Shown piece by piece: positions 8,551 through 16,664 of a DNA stretch of 58,079 nucleotides. Both the position numbers and the translations under genes were made by a program. The DNA is from SG8-41 sp035456985 (GTDB lineage: Bacteria; Pseudomonadota; Gammaproteobacteria; Burkholderiales; SG8-41), in assembly GCA_035456985.1 (NCBI GenBank), contig DATICE010000203.1, positions 1 through 58,079 on the forward strand, written 5' to 3'. Below the pieces are notes generated by a model, which was not told the origin of the DNA, searched no databases, and worked only from the letters and a program-made list of their open reading frames with translations. Position 1 is the first letter of the stretch; every line of letters begins with the position of its first letter.

Positions 8551-9185
8551 AATTTGATCCCCTGTTTCGCCAGCATCACGGCAAGCGCACGGCTTGCCCG
8601 CGAGCAGTGCGTTTTCACGCTTCCCTCGGAGCAACCCATTATTTTCGCGGCTGCCGTGACGTCCAGTTCCTCCCAATAACGCAGCAGGAAGGCCTGGCGT
8701 TGACGCGCCGGCAGCCTCTCCAGCGCTTTCTCAATCAAAGCAAGGACTTGAGTGCGCTCTACCTGCTCGGCAGGGGGTGCCGAAAAGCGCGATTCGTCAG
8801 CCACTTCCAGGGTCTCGAGTGGGTCGGCGTCCTCATCGGCGTCGCCCCCCAGCAAACTCGAGATCGGCAGCGTCCATATCGAGCGCACCTTCTGGCGGCG
8901 GAAGTGATCGCGGATGGTGTTCTGCAGGATGCGCTGGAACAGCAACGGCAGCTCGGCGGGGGGACGCGCGTAATATCTTTCGGTGAGCTTGAGCATGGCG
9001 TCCTGCACGATATCCAGAGCCACTGAATCATCCCGAACTGCGAACAGCGCCTGCTTGTAAGCGCGGCGCTCGACCCCGGCAAGGAAATCCGAAAGTTCTC
9101 TCTGGGTTGCCAGGGGTCTCGCCTTGTTCGGGACGCCCGGCTGCCGGGGTGCGGCTGGGAGAGCGCCTCCTGCGCGCTCGCGCAC
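8547..9185 (-). CDS. ECF-type RNA polymerase sigma factor
   Basis: Sigma-70 family, RpoE-like. Region 2 begins at ELSDFLAGVERRAYKQALFAVRDDSVALDIVQDAM. Region 4 is ALERLPARQRQAFLLRYWEELDVTAAAKIMGCSEGSVKTHCSRA, ending in a helix-turn-helix. The 212-residue length assumes GTG at 9185. Homologues that I remember start nearer ATQRELSDF (residue 27), where only a CTG is available, so the true start is uncertain. It heads the sigma-DUF3619-DUF3106-RDD operon and is divergent from ilvB, the usual betaproteobacterial context. Confidence 0.87.
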   Translation of the reverse strand: MRERAGGALPAAPRQPGVPNKARPLATQRELSDFLAGVERRAYKQALFAVRDDSVALDIVQDAMLKLTERYYARPPAELPLLFQRILQNTIRDHFRRQKVRSIWTLPISSLLGGDADEDADPLETLEVADESRFSAPPAEQVERTQVLALIEKALERLPARQRQAFLLRYWEELDVTAAAKIMGCSEGSVKTHCSRASRALAVMLAKQGIKL

Positions 9186-9284
9186 CGGGTCCGGGGCATC
9201 TTAGCAAATCGCGAAGGGCGCGCAAGCGACGCCTCCCCGAATCGAAAACCTCGCTCTATCCTGCTGTTTAAAGGGATATTTTGC

Positions 9285-9313
9285 TTGACCGTGCGGGCGG
9301 CAACCGGTAACGT
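9285..9313 (+). promoter_or_regulatory. Candidate sigma-70 promoter for ilvBHC
   Basis: TTGACC (9285-9290), 17-nt spacer, TAACGT (9308-9313). The predicted start is about 9320, 24 nt before ilvB. No leader peptide or attenuator is visible ahead of ilvB, unlike leuA. Confidence 0.5.
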
Positions 9314-9343
9314 TACACGTTTCCGATTTGCCTCGAGCATTCC

Positions 9344-11041
9344 ATGGAACTCACCGGCGCGGAAATCGTGGTGCGCTGCCTCCAAGAGGAGGGGGTCGAA
9401 TACGTGTTCGGCTACCCCGGCGGCGCCGTGCTGTTTCTCTACGACGAGCTGTTCAAGCAGGACCGTGTCAAGCACGTCCTGGTGCGGCACGAACAGGGCG
9501 CGGTGCATGCCGCCGACGGCTACGCGCGCTCCACCGACAAGGTGGGCGTATCGCTCGTGACCTCCGGTCCCGGCGTGACCAACGCGGTGACCGGCATCGC
9601 CACAGCGTACATGGACTCAATCCCGCACGTGGTGATCACCGGCCAGGTGCCGACGCACGCCATAGGGCTCGACGCGTTCCAGGAGTGCGACACGGTGGGC
9701 ATCACTCGCCCCTGTGTGAAGCACAACTTCCTGGTGAAGGACGTGAAGGACATCGCCCGCACCTTGAAGAAGGCGTTCTACATCGCGGCGACCGGTCGCC
9801 CCGGCCCGGTGGTGGTGGACATTCCCAAGGACGTGACTACTGCTAAGGCCGAGTTCCATTACCCCGCGACGATCGAGATGCGTTCCTACAATCCGGTCGT
9901 CAAGGGGCACGCCGGCCAGATCAAGAAGGCGATCCAGGCACTGATGAAGGCGAAGCGCCCGATGGTCTACACCGGCGGCGGCGTCATTCTGGGCGGCGCC
10001 GCGGAGGAGCTCGCCCAGCTCGTGCGCCGGCTCGGCTTCCCCTGCACCAATACCCTGATGGGGCTCGGCGCCTATCCCGCGACCGACCGCCAGTTCCTCG
10101 GCATGCTCGGCATGCACGGCACCTACGAGGCCAACATGGCAATGCAGCATTGCGATGTGCTGCTCGCGATCGGCGCGAGGTTCGACGACCGCGTGATCGG
10201 CAACCCCAAGCACTTCTTTGCGGAACCGCGCACCATCATCCACGTCGACATCGACCCGTCGTCCATCTCAAAGCGCGTGAAGGTGGACATCCCGATCGTC
10301 GGCAACGTGCGCGAGGTGCTGCGGGACCTCATCAAGTATCTGGACGCCGCGAAGGAGAACCCCGACCGCGAGGCGCTGAAGACCTGGTGGACGCAGATCG
10401 AGCTGTGGCGCTCGCGCGACTGCCTCAAGTACGACCGCGCGAGCCCCATCATCAAGCCGCAATACGTGATCGAGAAGCTCTACGAGGTGACCGGCGGGGA
10501 TGCGTTCGTCACCTCCGACGTCGGCCAGCACCAGATGTGGGCGGCGCAATTCTACAAGTTCGACCGGCCGCGACGCTGGATCAATTCCGGCGGCCTCGGC
10601 ACCATGGGCTTTGGACTGCCCGCGGCGATGGGGGTGCAGCTTGCGCATCCCGGGGCAAAGGTCGCCTGCGTCACCGGCGAGGCGAGCGTGCAGATGTGCA
10701 TCCAGGAGCTCTCGACCTGCAAGCAGTACCGGCTGCCGATCAAGGTCGTGAACCTCAACAACAAGTACATGGGCATGGTGCGGCAGTGGCAGGAGTTCTT
10801 CCACGGCAACCGCTACGCCGAGTCCTACATGGACGCGCTGCCGGATTTCGTGAAGCTCGCCGAATCCTACGGCCACGTGGGCATAAAAATCGAAAAGCCG
10901 GAGGACGTGGAGCCGGCGCTGCGCGAGGCGTTCGGGCGCAAGGACGAGCTGGTCTTCATGGACTTCATCACCGACCAGACCGAGAACGTGTTTCCGATGG
11001 TGCCGGGGGGCAAGGGGCTCTCGGAGATGATTCTGGTATGA
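9344..11041 (+). CDS. ilvB: Acetolactate synthase, large (catalytic) subunit
   Basis: ThDP- and FAD-dependent enzyme that makes acetolactate or acetohydroxybutyrate in Ile/Val/Leu synthesis. 565 residues. Glu50 in the VRHEQGAVHAADGYAR segment is the conserved cofactor-activating glutamate. The ThDP/Mg motif, normally GDGS...NN, reads GEAS (445-448) followed by VVNLNN. As I recall, the Asp-to-Glu change occurs in other betaproteobacterial enzymes; Gly-to-Ala at 447 is less usual. Its stop overlaps the ilvH start (ATGA), so both subunits are coupled. Confidence 0.95.
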   Translation: MELTGAEIVVRCLQEEGVEYVFGYPGGAVLFLYDELFKQDRVKHVLVRHEQGAVHAADGYARSTDKVGVSLVTSGPGVTNAVTGIATAYMDSIPHVVITGQVPTHAIGLDAFQECDTVGITRPCVKHNFLVKDVKDIARTLKKAFYIAATGRPGPVVVDIPKDVTTAKAEFHYPATIEMRSYNPVVKGHAGQIKKAIQALMKAKRPMVYTGGGVILGGAAEELAQLVRRLGFPCTNTLMGLGAYPATDRQFLGMLGMHGTYEANMAMQHCDVLLAIGARFDDRVIGNPKHFFAEPRTIIHVDIDPSSISKRVKVDIPIVGNVREVLRDLIKYLDAAKENPDREALKTWWTQIELWRSRDCLKYDRASPIIKPQYVIEKLYEVTGGDAFVTSDVGQHQMWAAQFYKFDRPRRWINSGGLGTMGFGLPAAMGVQLAHPGAKVACVTGEASVQMCIQELSTCKQYRLPIKVVNLNNKYMGMVRQWQEFFHGNRYAESYMDALPDFVKLAESYGHVGIKIEKPEDVEPALREAFGRKDELVFMDFITDQTENVFPMVPGGKGLSEMILV

Positions 11042-11529
11042 GGCATATCATCTCAGTGCTCCTCGAGAACGAGGCCGGCGCGCTGTCGCGCGTTGCCGGG
11101 CTCTTCTCCGCGCGCGGCTATAACATCGAGTCGCTCACGGTCGCGCCGACCGAGGACCCGACGCTCTCGCGCATGACGGTCGTCACCGCGGGCTCCGACG
11201 AGGTGATCGAGCAGATCACGAAGCAATTGAACAAGCTGATCGATGTCGTGAAGGTGATCGACCTCTCCGAGGGCGATCACATCGAGCGCGAGCTGATGCT
11301 GGTCAAGGTGCGCGCGGTGGGCAAGGACCGCGAGGAGATGAAGCGCATGGCGGACATCTTCCGCGGCCGCATCATCGACGTCACCGACAAGGACTACACC
11401 ATCGAGTTGACCGGCACCGGCACCAAGCTCGACGCTTTTCTGAATGCCATAGACCGCGGCGTGATACTGGAGACCGTGCGCACCGGCGCTTCCGGCATCG
11501 GGCGCGGCGAGCGGGTACTGAGAGTCTAG
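11038..11529 (+). CDS. ilvH: Acetolactate synthase, small (regulatory) subunit
   Basis: Regulatory partner of IlvB that mediates valine feedback inhibition. 163 residues. The N-terminal ACT domain (MRHIISVLLENEAGALSRVAGLFSARGYNIESL) is followed by the C-terminal ALS small-subunit domain (about 80-163). The ATG at 11038 overlaps the ilvB stop. The stop codon is followed at once by repeat element C, which separates it from ilvC. Confidence 0.95.
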   Translation: MRHIISVLLENEAGALSRVAGLFSARGYNIESLTVAPTEDPTLSRMTVVTAGSDEVIEQITKQLNKLIDVVKVIDLSEGDHIERELMLVKVRAVGKDREEMKRMADIFRGRIIDVTDKDYTIELTGTGTKLDAFLNAIDRGVILETVRTGASGIGRGERVLRV

Positions 11530-11613
11530 AGAAGGGGGAACGCGGGAAGGGCAAGAGCCGTTTTTCCTGGCCTCGCGCCGTTTCCCTTCGCCCTTCCCCC
11601 TTCCCCCTTCACA
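11527..11613 (+). repeat. Heptamer stem-loop element C (ilvH to ilvC)
   Basis: A purine arm begins at the ilvH stop (AGAAGGGGGAACGCGGGAAG). The pyrimidine arm (about 11581-11610) is complementary to tandem GAAGGGG/GAAGGGC words. Unlike most copies, a separate Shine-Dalgarno (GAGGAA) follows the element before ilvC. Confidence 0.75.
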
Positions 11614-11624
11614 ACGAGGAAATG

Positions 11625-12641
11625 ATGAAGATCTACTACGACAAAGACGCCGACCTTTCGCTCATCAAGCGCAAGCACGTGGCCATCATCGGCTATGGCT
11701 CTCAAGGGCATGCTCACGCGAACAACCTCCGGGATTCCGGGGTCAAGGTGAGCGTGGGCGTGCGCAAGGACGGGGCCTCGTGGGCCAAGGCCAAGAAGGC
11801 TGGCCTGCCGGTGAAATCCGTCGGCGACGCGGTGAAAGGGGCGGACATCATCATGATTCTCCTTCCGGACGAGCATCACGCCCGCGTCTACCATGACGAG
11901 ATCGAGCCCAATATCAAGAAGGGCGCGACGCTTGCGTTCGCCCACGGCTTCAACATCCACTTCAAGCAGATCGAGCCGCGCGCCGACCTCGACGTCATCA
12001 TGATCGCGCCCAAGGGACCCGGCCACCTGGTGCGCTCGACCTACGCCCAGGGCGGTGGCGTGCCGTCGCTGATCGCGGTCTACCAGGACCCGAGCAAGAA
12101 GGCGCGCGATGTCGCGCTGTCCTACGCCGCCGCGATCGGCGCGGCGCGCGCGGGAGTGATCGAGACCACCTTCCGCGAGGAGTGCGAGACCGACCTCTTC
12201 GGCGAGCAGGTGGTGCTGTGCGGCGGCCTCACGGCGCTGATCGAGGCCGGCTATGACACGCTGGTCGAGGCCGGCTACGCCCCCGAGATGGCGTATTTCG
12301 AGTGCCTGCACGAGGTGAAGCTGATCGTCGATCTCATCTACGAAGGCGGCATCGCCAACATGCGCTACTCGGTGTCGAACACTGCCGAGTACGGGGATTT
12401 CACGCGTGGCCCGCGTATCATCAACGAGCAGGTGCGCGCCGAGATGAAGAAGATCCTGCGGGAGATACAGACCGGCCAGTTCGCCAGGGAGTTCATCCTC
12501 GAGAACCAGGCCAACGCGCCGACGATGAAGGCGATGCGGCGCATGGCGGCGGGCCATTCGGTCGAGGTCGTCGGCGCGCGGCTGCGCGACATGATGCCCT
12601 GGATCAAGAAGAACCGGCTGGTGGACCAGTCCAAGAACTAG
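11625..12641 (+). CDS. ilvC: Ketol-acid reductoisomerase (class I)
   Basis: NADPH- and Mg-dependent isomeroreductase, the second common step of valine, leucine and isoleucine synthesis. 338 residues, the short class I form. The Rossmann motif is GYGSQGHAHANNLRDSG near residues 24-40. The acidic metal-binding region includes ETDLFGEQ. ATG occurs twice in a row (11622, 11625). I prefer the second because homologues start MKIYYDKDADLS, and GAGGAA precedes it. It ends just before repeat element D. Confidence 0.95.
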   Translation: MKIYYDKDADLSLIKRKHVAIIGYGSQGHAHANNLRDSGVKVSVGVRKDGASWAKAKKAGLPVKSVGDAVKGADIIMILLPDEHHARVYHDEIEPNIKKGATLAFAHGFNIHFKQIEPRADLDVIMIAPKGPGHLVRSTYAQGGGVPSLIAVYQDPSKKARDVALSYAAAIGAARAGVIETTFREECETDLFGEQVVLCGGLTALIEAGYDTLVEAGYAPEMAYFECLHEVKLIVDLIYEGGIANMRYSVSNTAEYGDFTRGPRIINEQVRAEMKKILREIQTGQFAREFILENQANAPTMKAMRRMAAGHSVEVVGARLRDMMPWIKKNRLVDQSKN

Positions 12642-12712
12642 TGATGGGTGATGGGTGATGAGTGATGAGTCAAAGACTCTCGCGGGGCCGCCCGATTCAT
12701 CACGCCTGACGC
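12640..12712 (+). repeat. Heptamer element D, overlapping the psd start
   Basis: After the ilvC stop come four words GTGATGG, GTGATGG, GTGATGA, GTGATGA. A shorter complementary arm (ATTCATCACGCCTGAC, 12695-12710) follows. The words themselves supply the only plausible start codons for psd, so the beginning of Psd is translated from the repeat. Confidence 0.7.
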
Positions 12713-13365
12713 CCGGCGGCGCGCCTCGCTACCCGCATCCGATTATCGCGCGGGAGGGTTGGCCGTTCATTGCTGCGTCGGTTGCGGCTGCGCTTGCGGT
12801 GCACGGGATTGCCGGTGCGTGGTGGGCGCTCCCCCTGTGGCTCGTCGTCGCCTTCATGGTGCAGTTCTTCCGCGATCCGCCGCGCGCGGTCCCGGGAGAG
12901 CCCAAGGCGGTGCTCTCGCCGGCCGACGGCAGGATCGTCGCGGTCGAGCGCGCGCGCGATCCCTATCTCGAGCGCGACGCCCTCAAGTTGAGCGTGTTCA
13001 TGAACGTGTTCAACGCCCATTCCAACCGCAGCCCGGTGGACGGCGAGATCCGCGACGCCTGGCACCATCCCGGCAAGTTCTTCAACGCCGAGCTCTCGAA
13101 ATCATCCCTGGAGAACGAGCGCCACGCGCTGTGGATCCAGACCTCGGGTGGCGCCGACGTCACCTGCGTGCAGATCGCGGGACTCATCGCGCGCCGCATC
13201 CTCTGCTATGCCGTGCCCGGGCAGCGCCTCGCGCGCGGCGAGCGCTACGGCTTCATCCGGTTCGGATCGCGCCTCGATGTCTACCTGCCGCCGGAAGCGC
13301 GGCCGGTCGCGGCCGTGGGTGACAAGGTCTACGCCACCGCAAGCCTGCTGGCAATGCTGCCCTGA
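12658..13365 (+). CDS. psd: Phosphatidylserine decarboxylase proenzyme, short type
   Basis: Pyruvoyl enzyme that decarboxylates phosphatidylserine to phosphatidylethanolamine at the inner membrane. 235 residues. Two hydrophobic segments (about 40-60) follow the family start RYPHPIIAREGWPF. Self-cleavage should occur between Gly203 and Ser204 of RFGSRLDVYLP, where Ser becomes the pyruvoyl group. Residues 1-21 (MSDESKTLAGPPDSSRLTPG) are not family-like and come from repeat element D. No start codon lies closer to the conserved region; GTG at 12655 is the alternative. It overlaps pssA by 1 nt. Confidence 0.92.
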   Translation: MSDESKTLAGPPDSSRLTPGGAPRYPHPIIAREGWPFIAASVAAALAVHGIAGAWWALPLWLVVAFMVQFFRDPPRAVPGEPKAVLSPADGRIVAVERARDPYLERDALKLSVFMNVFNAHSNRSPVDGEIRDAWHHPGKFFNAELSKSSLENERHALWIQTSGGADVTCVQIAGLIARRILCYAVPGQRLARGERYGFIRFGSRLDVYLPPEARPVAAVGDKVYATASLLAMLP

Positions 13366-14201
13366 TGCAAGACTCGCGCGAGCACAAGCTCTTCATCAAG
13401 TCGCGCTTTGCCCGGCGCGGGATCTATTGGCTGCCCAATCTTTTCACGACCGTCGCGCTCTTCGCCGGCTTCTACTCGATCGTGCAGGCGATGAGCGGCC
13501 GCTTCGAGCAGGCTGCGATGGCGATCTTCATCGCGATGGTGTTCGACGGGCTCGACGGCCGGGTCGCCCGCCTGACGCGCACCCAGAGCGCGTTCGGAGC
13601 CGAGTACGACAGCCTCGCCGATATGGTGTCCTTCGGCGTGGCCCCGGCACTGGTAGTGTACGTGTGGGCGTTGAAGGACTTCGCCAGCATGCAGACCCTG
13701 GCGTGGCTCGGGCCGTGGCTCACCACCAAGCTCGGCTGGATCGCTGCCTTCATTTACTGCGCGTGCGCAGCTTTGCGGCTCGCGCGCTTCAACACCACGC
13801 TCGATATTGCGGACAAGCGCTTCTTCCAGGGCTTGCCGAGCCCCTCCGCGGCATGTGTCGTTGCCGGGCTGGTGTGGGCGCTGAACGAATACCAGATCCA
13901 GGGACGGGACGTGAAGTGGCTCGCGTGGGCGCTCACGCTCATCGCCGGCCTCACCATGGTGAGCAACCTGAAGTTCTACAGCGGCAAGGACATCAATTTG
14001 AGAAAAAGCGTATCGTTCTCGGTGGTGGTCGGCATCACCTTCGGCCTGGTGGCCCTCTTCATGTTCTCGAGCACGCTGCCGGAAATGCTGTTCCTGCTCT
14101 TCGCGAGCTACGGGCTCTCGGGCTACGTGATCTGGGGCTACGAACTGGTGAAGGGGAAAGGGCCCGGCCGGGCACCGCCTCCGCCCCCGGCGGGCGTCTG
14201 A
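13365..14201 (+). CDS. pssA: CDP-diacylglycerol--serine O-phosphatidyltransferase
   Basis: Membrane CDP-alcohol phosphatidyltransferase that makes phosphatidylserine, the substrate of the adjacent Psd. 278 residues. The family motif is complete: D61, D64-G65, A68-R69, G78, D82 and D86 within DGLDGRVARLTRTQSAFGAE and the following residues. There are about seven membrane helices. The start overlaps the psd stop. The two genes thus provide the full route to phosphatidylethanolamine. Confidence 0.95.
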   Translation: MQDSREHKLFIKSRFARRGIYWLPNLFTTVALFAGFYSIVQAMSGRFEQAAMAIFIAMVFDGLDGRVARLTRTQSAFGAEYDSLADMVSFGVAPALVVYVWALKDFASMQTLAWLGPWLTTKLGWIAAFIYCACAALRLARFNTTLDIADKRFFQGLPSPSAACVVAGLVWALNEYQIQGRDVKWLAWALTLIAGLTMVSNLKFYSGKDINLRKSVSFSVVVGITFGLVALFMFSSTLPEMLFLLFASYGLSGYVIWGYELVKGKGPGRAPPPPPAGV

Positions 14202-14202
14202 G

Positions 14203-14231
14203 TTGCGTCGAGCGCGCAAAGCCGCTATATT
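14203..14231 (+). promoter_or_regulatory. Candidate promoter for the leuL-leuA transcript
   Basis: TTGCGT (14203-14208), spacer of exactly 17 nt, TATATT (14226-14231). The expected start is about 14238, only 2 nt before the leader-peptide ATG. The -35 box begins 2 nt after the pssA stop. Confidence 0.55.
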
Positions 14232-14239
14232 CTCCCGCC

Positions 14240-14317
14240 ATGCATCACTTGACGCGGTCCGACTCGCTCCGCCTCCGTACCGGCCTGCTGCTGGCCGGCC
14301 TGCTGCTGCGCCCCTAA
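14240..14317 (+). CDS. leuL: Leucine-rich leader peptide of leuA
   Basis: A 25-codon frame begins MHHLTRSDSLRLRTGLLL and ends AGLLLRP. It holds nine leucines, including two CTG-CTG-CTG or CTG-CTG runs just before the stop (a Leu-Leu-Leu and a second Leu-Leu-Leu cluster). It lies 131 nt ahead of leuA, where a transcription or translation attenuator is expected. Ribosome stalling at the leucine codons when charged tRNA-Leu is scarce would be the sensor. With the predicted start at about 14238 the peptide would be leaderless, and no Shine-Dalgarno precedes it. The name leuL is by function and position, not by sequence homology. Confidence 0.72.
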   Translation: MHHLTRSDSLRLRTGLLLAGLLLRP

Positions 14318-14448
14318 GGCGCACACTCCCCCATTCCACAATCTGTTGTTGGTCCGGCGCGGTGAAGACCGCGGCGGGAAGACTTATCAAGCACGCGCTT
14401 CCAGCGCCCTGATCGCGCCGGGAGCCGTAGCAGGCACTGGAGACACCC
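14318..14448 (+). promoter_or_regulatory. leuA leader region (probable attenuator)
   Basis: Between the leader peptide and leuA, I see two GC hairpins: CGCGGT-GAAG-ACCGCG (near 14359-14374) and GCGCT-TCC-AGCGC (near 14397-14409). Neither is followed by a T-run, so a classical intrinsic terminator is not evident. Control may be Rho-dependent or translational. Confidence 0.4.
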
Positions 14449-15990
14449 ATGACGAAAGAGAAACTCATCATTTTCGACACGACGATGCGCGACGGGGAGC
14501 AGAGCCCGGGCGCCTCGATGACGAAGGAGGAGAAGCTGCGCATTGCGCGCCAGCTCGAGCGCATGCGCGTTGACGTGATCGAAGCCGGATTCCCCGCCGC
14601 GAGCGACGGCGATTTCGACGCGGTGCGCGCGGTCGCCTCCATCGTCAAGGAGAGCACGGTGTGCGGGCTCGCCCGCGCCAACGAATCTGACATCCGGCGC
14701 TGCGGGGAGGCGGTGCGAGGGGCGAAGAGCCCGCGCGTGCACACGTTCATCGCGACCTCGCCGATCCACATGGAGAAGAAGCTCAGGATGGAGCCCTCGC
14801 AGGTAATCGAGCAGGCGGTGCGGGCGGTCAAATGGGCGCGCGAGTACACCGACAACGTGGAGTTCTCGCCGGAGGACGCCGGCCGCTCCGACACCGACTT
14901 TCTCTGCCGGATTCTCGAGCGGGTGATCAAGGCCGGCGCCACCACCATCAACATTCCGGACACGGTGGGCTATACGCTGCCGGAGCATTTCGGAAGGCTG
15001 ATCCGGCAGCTCCGCGAGCGCGTGCCCAACTCGGACAAGGTCGTGTGGTCGGTGCACTGTCACAACGATCTCGGACTGGCGGTCGCCAATTCGCTTGCCG
15101 CGGTGATGAACGGCGCGCGCCAGGTCGAATGCACGGTCAACGGCCTGGGCGAGCGCGCCGGCAATGCGGCGCTGGAGGAGATCGTGATGGCGGTGCGCAC
15201 GCGCCAGGACATGTTCCCGTGCGAGACCGGCATCGACGCAACACAGATCGTCCCGGCGAGCCGGCTCGTCGCCGGCATCACCGGCTTCCCGGTGCAGCCC
15301 AACAAGGCCGTCGTCGGGGCAAACGCGTTTGCGCACGAGGCGGGCATCCACCAGGATGGCGTGCTGAAGAGCCGCGATACCTACGAGATCATGCGCGCGC
15401 AGGACGTCGGCTGGGTCGCCAACAAGCTGGTGCTGGGAAAGCACAGCGGTCGCAACGCCTTCAAGGCGCGGCTGACCGAGCTTGGCATCGTGATCGAGTC
15501 CGAAGAGGCGTTGAACGCCGCATTCAAGCGCTTCAAGGACCTGGCCGACAAGAAGCACGAGATCTTCAACGAGGACCTGCAGGCTCTCATCAGCGAGGAG
15601 GCGGCCGATCACCTCGAAAGCGAGCACTTCCACCTGGTGTCGCTCACCGCGCATTCCGAAACCGGCGAGTCTCCGTACGCGAAGGTCGTCATGACCGAGA
15701 GCGGGCGCGAGCGCAGGGCCGAGGCGCGGGGCAGCGGACCGGTGGACGCCTCGTTCAAGGCGATCGAATCGATCGTAAATAGCGGGTCGGAGCTCCTGCT
15801 CTACTCGGTCAACAACATCACCACCGGTACCGACGCGCAGGGCGAAGTGACGGTGCGGCTCGCCAAAAACGGGCGCATCGTCAACGGCCAGGGCGCGGAC
15901 ACCGACATCGTCGTCGCCTCCGCCAAGGCCTATATCAACGCCCTCAACAAGCTGCACTCGAAGCTGGAGCGGCTGAACCCGCAGGTCTGA
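14449..15990 (+). CDS. leuA: 2-isopropylmalate synthase
   Basis: First committed enzyme of leucine synthesis, condensing acetyl-CoA with 2-ketoisovalerate. 513 residues. The TIM barrel opens with IIFDTTMRDGEQSPGASM (metal ligand D and catalytic R). The metal-binding HCHNDLGLAVANSLAA is about 202-217. GNAALEEIVMA follows. The C-terminal LeuA dimer domain (about 390-510) binds leucine for feedback inhibition. It follows ilvBHC-psd-pssA but has its own leader and promoter. Confidence 0.96.
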   Translation: MTKEKLIIFDTTMRDGEQSPGASMTKEEKLRIARQLERMRVDVIEAGFPAASDGDFDAVRAVASIVKESTVCGLARANESDIRRCGEAVRGAKSPRVHTFIATSPIHMEKKLRMEPSQVIEQAVRAVKWAREYTDNVEFSPEDAGRSDTDFLCRILERVIKAGATTINIPDTVGYTLPEHFGRLIRQLRERVPNSDKVVWSVHCHNDLGLAVANSLAAVMNGARQVECTVNGLGERAGNAALEEIVMAVRTRQDMFPCETGIDATQIVPASRLVAGITGFPVQPNKAVVGANAFAHEAGIHQDGVLKSRDTYEIMRAQDVGWVANKLVLGKHSGRNAFKARLTELGIVIESEEALNAAFKRFKDLADKKHEIFNEDLQALISEEAADHLESEHFHLVSLTAHSETGESPYAKVVMTESGRERRAEARGSGPVDASFKAIESIVNSGSELLLYSVNNITTGTDAQGEVTVRLAKNGRIVNGQGADTDIVVASAKAYINALNKLHSKLERLNPQV

Positions 15991-16024
15991 GCTTGAGCGT
16001 CCGCTCGCCGCGGTCGATTCCGGC

Positions 16025-16618
16025 TCACCGGGCGAGCCTGATCGCGATATCAGCGAGGCGGCGCCCGAGGGCAATGCAGAGTTTGCGCTCGTGCTCGGAG
16101 ATGGCGAGCTCACCGGCGGCTCCGGCATGGTGGCTCGCGCCATAGGGGCCGCCGCCGGAGCGCGTATTCATCAGCTCCGGCTCCGTGTACGGCAGCCCGA
16201 TGATCACCATGCCGTGGTGAAGCAGCGGCAGCATCATCGAAAGCAGCGTCGATTCCTGGCCGCCGTGCAGGCTCGCGGTCGAGGTGAAGAACGCCGCGGG
16301 CTTGCCGGCGAGCGCGCCTTTCAGCCACAGCTCCCCGGTGGAATCCCAGAAATGCTTCAGCGGGGCCGCCATGTTGCCGAAGCGCGTGGGCGAGCCGAGC
16401 GCGATTCCGATGCATTCCTCGAGGTCCTTCAGCTCCGCGTACGGGGGGCCGGATTGCGGCACGACGGGACCCGCGGCGCTGGCGGCGGCGGTGACCCGCG
16501 GCACGGTGCGCACGCGCGCGGCGCAGCCGCCGACGCCCTCGATGCCGCGCGCGACGAGCTGCGCCATCTCCCGCACGGCGCCGGTATGGCTGTAGTAGAG
16601 GACGAGGATGTCCTTCAT
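16025..16618 (-). CDS. wrbA: WrbA-type NAD(P)H:quinone oxidoreductase
   Basis: Flavodoxin-like FMN protein that reduces quinones by two electrons. 197 residues. The FMN phosphate loop is YYSHTGAVREMAQ near the N-terminus. GSPTRFGNMAAPLKHFWDSTGELW and the TSTASLHGGQESTLLSM segment are characteristic of WrbA. TATAAT lies about 17 nt upstream of the ATG on the minus strand. It is divergent from the yihY-like gene by 46 nt. Confidence 0.93.
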   Translation of the reverse strand: MKDILVLYYSHTGAVREMAQLVARGIEGVGGCAARVRTVPRVTAAASAAGPVVPQSGPPYAELKDLEECIGIALGSPTRFGNMAAPLKHFWDSTGELWLKGALAGKPAAFFTSTASLHGGQESTLLSMMLPLLHHGMVIIGLPYTEPELMNTRSGGGPYGASHHAGAAGELAISEHERKLCIALGRRLADIAIRLAR

Positions 16619-16664
16619 GACGTGAGAGTATTATATAAATCAGCTCTCGTGCGGAGACCCCGCG

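Noticed and set aside
13329..14963. Long minus-strand open frame across pssA, the leuA leader and the start of leuA
   Set aside because: The opposite strand has strong family matches (PssA, LeuA) and the leader peptide. The antisense product has no recognisable domain.
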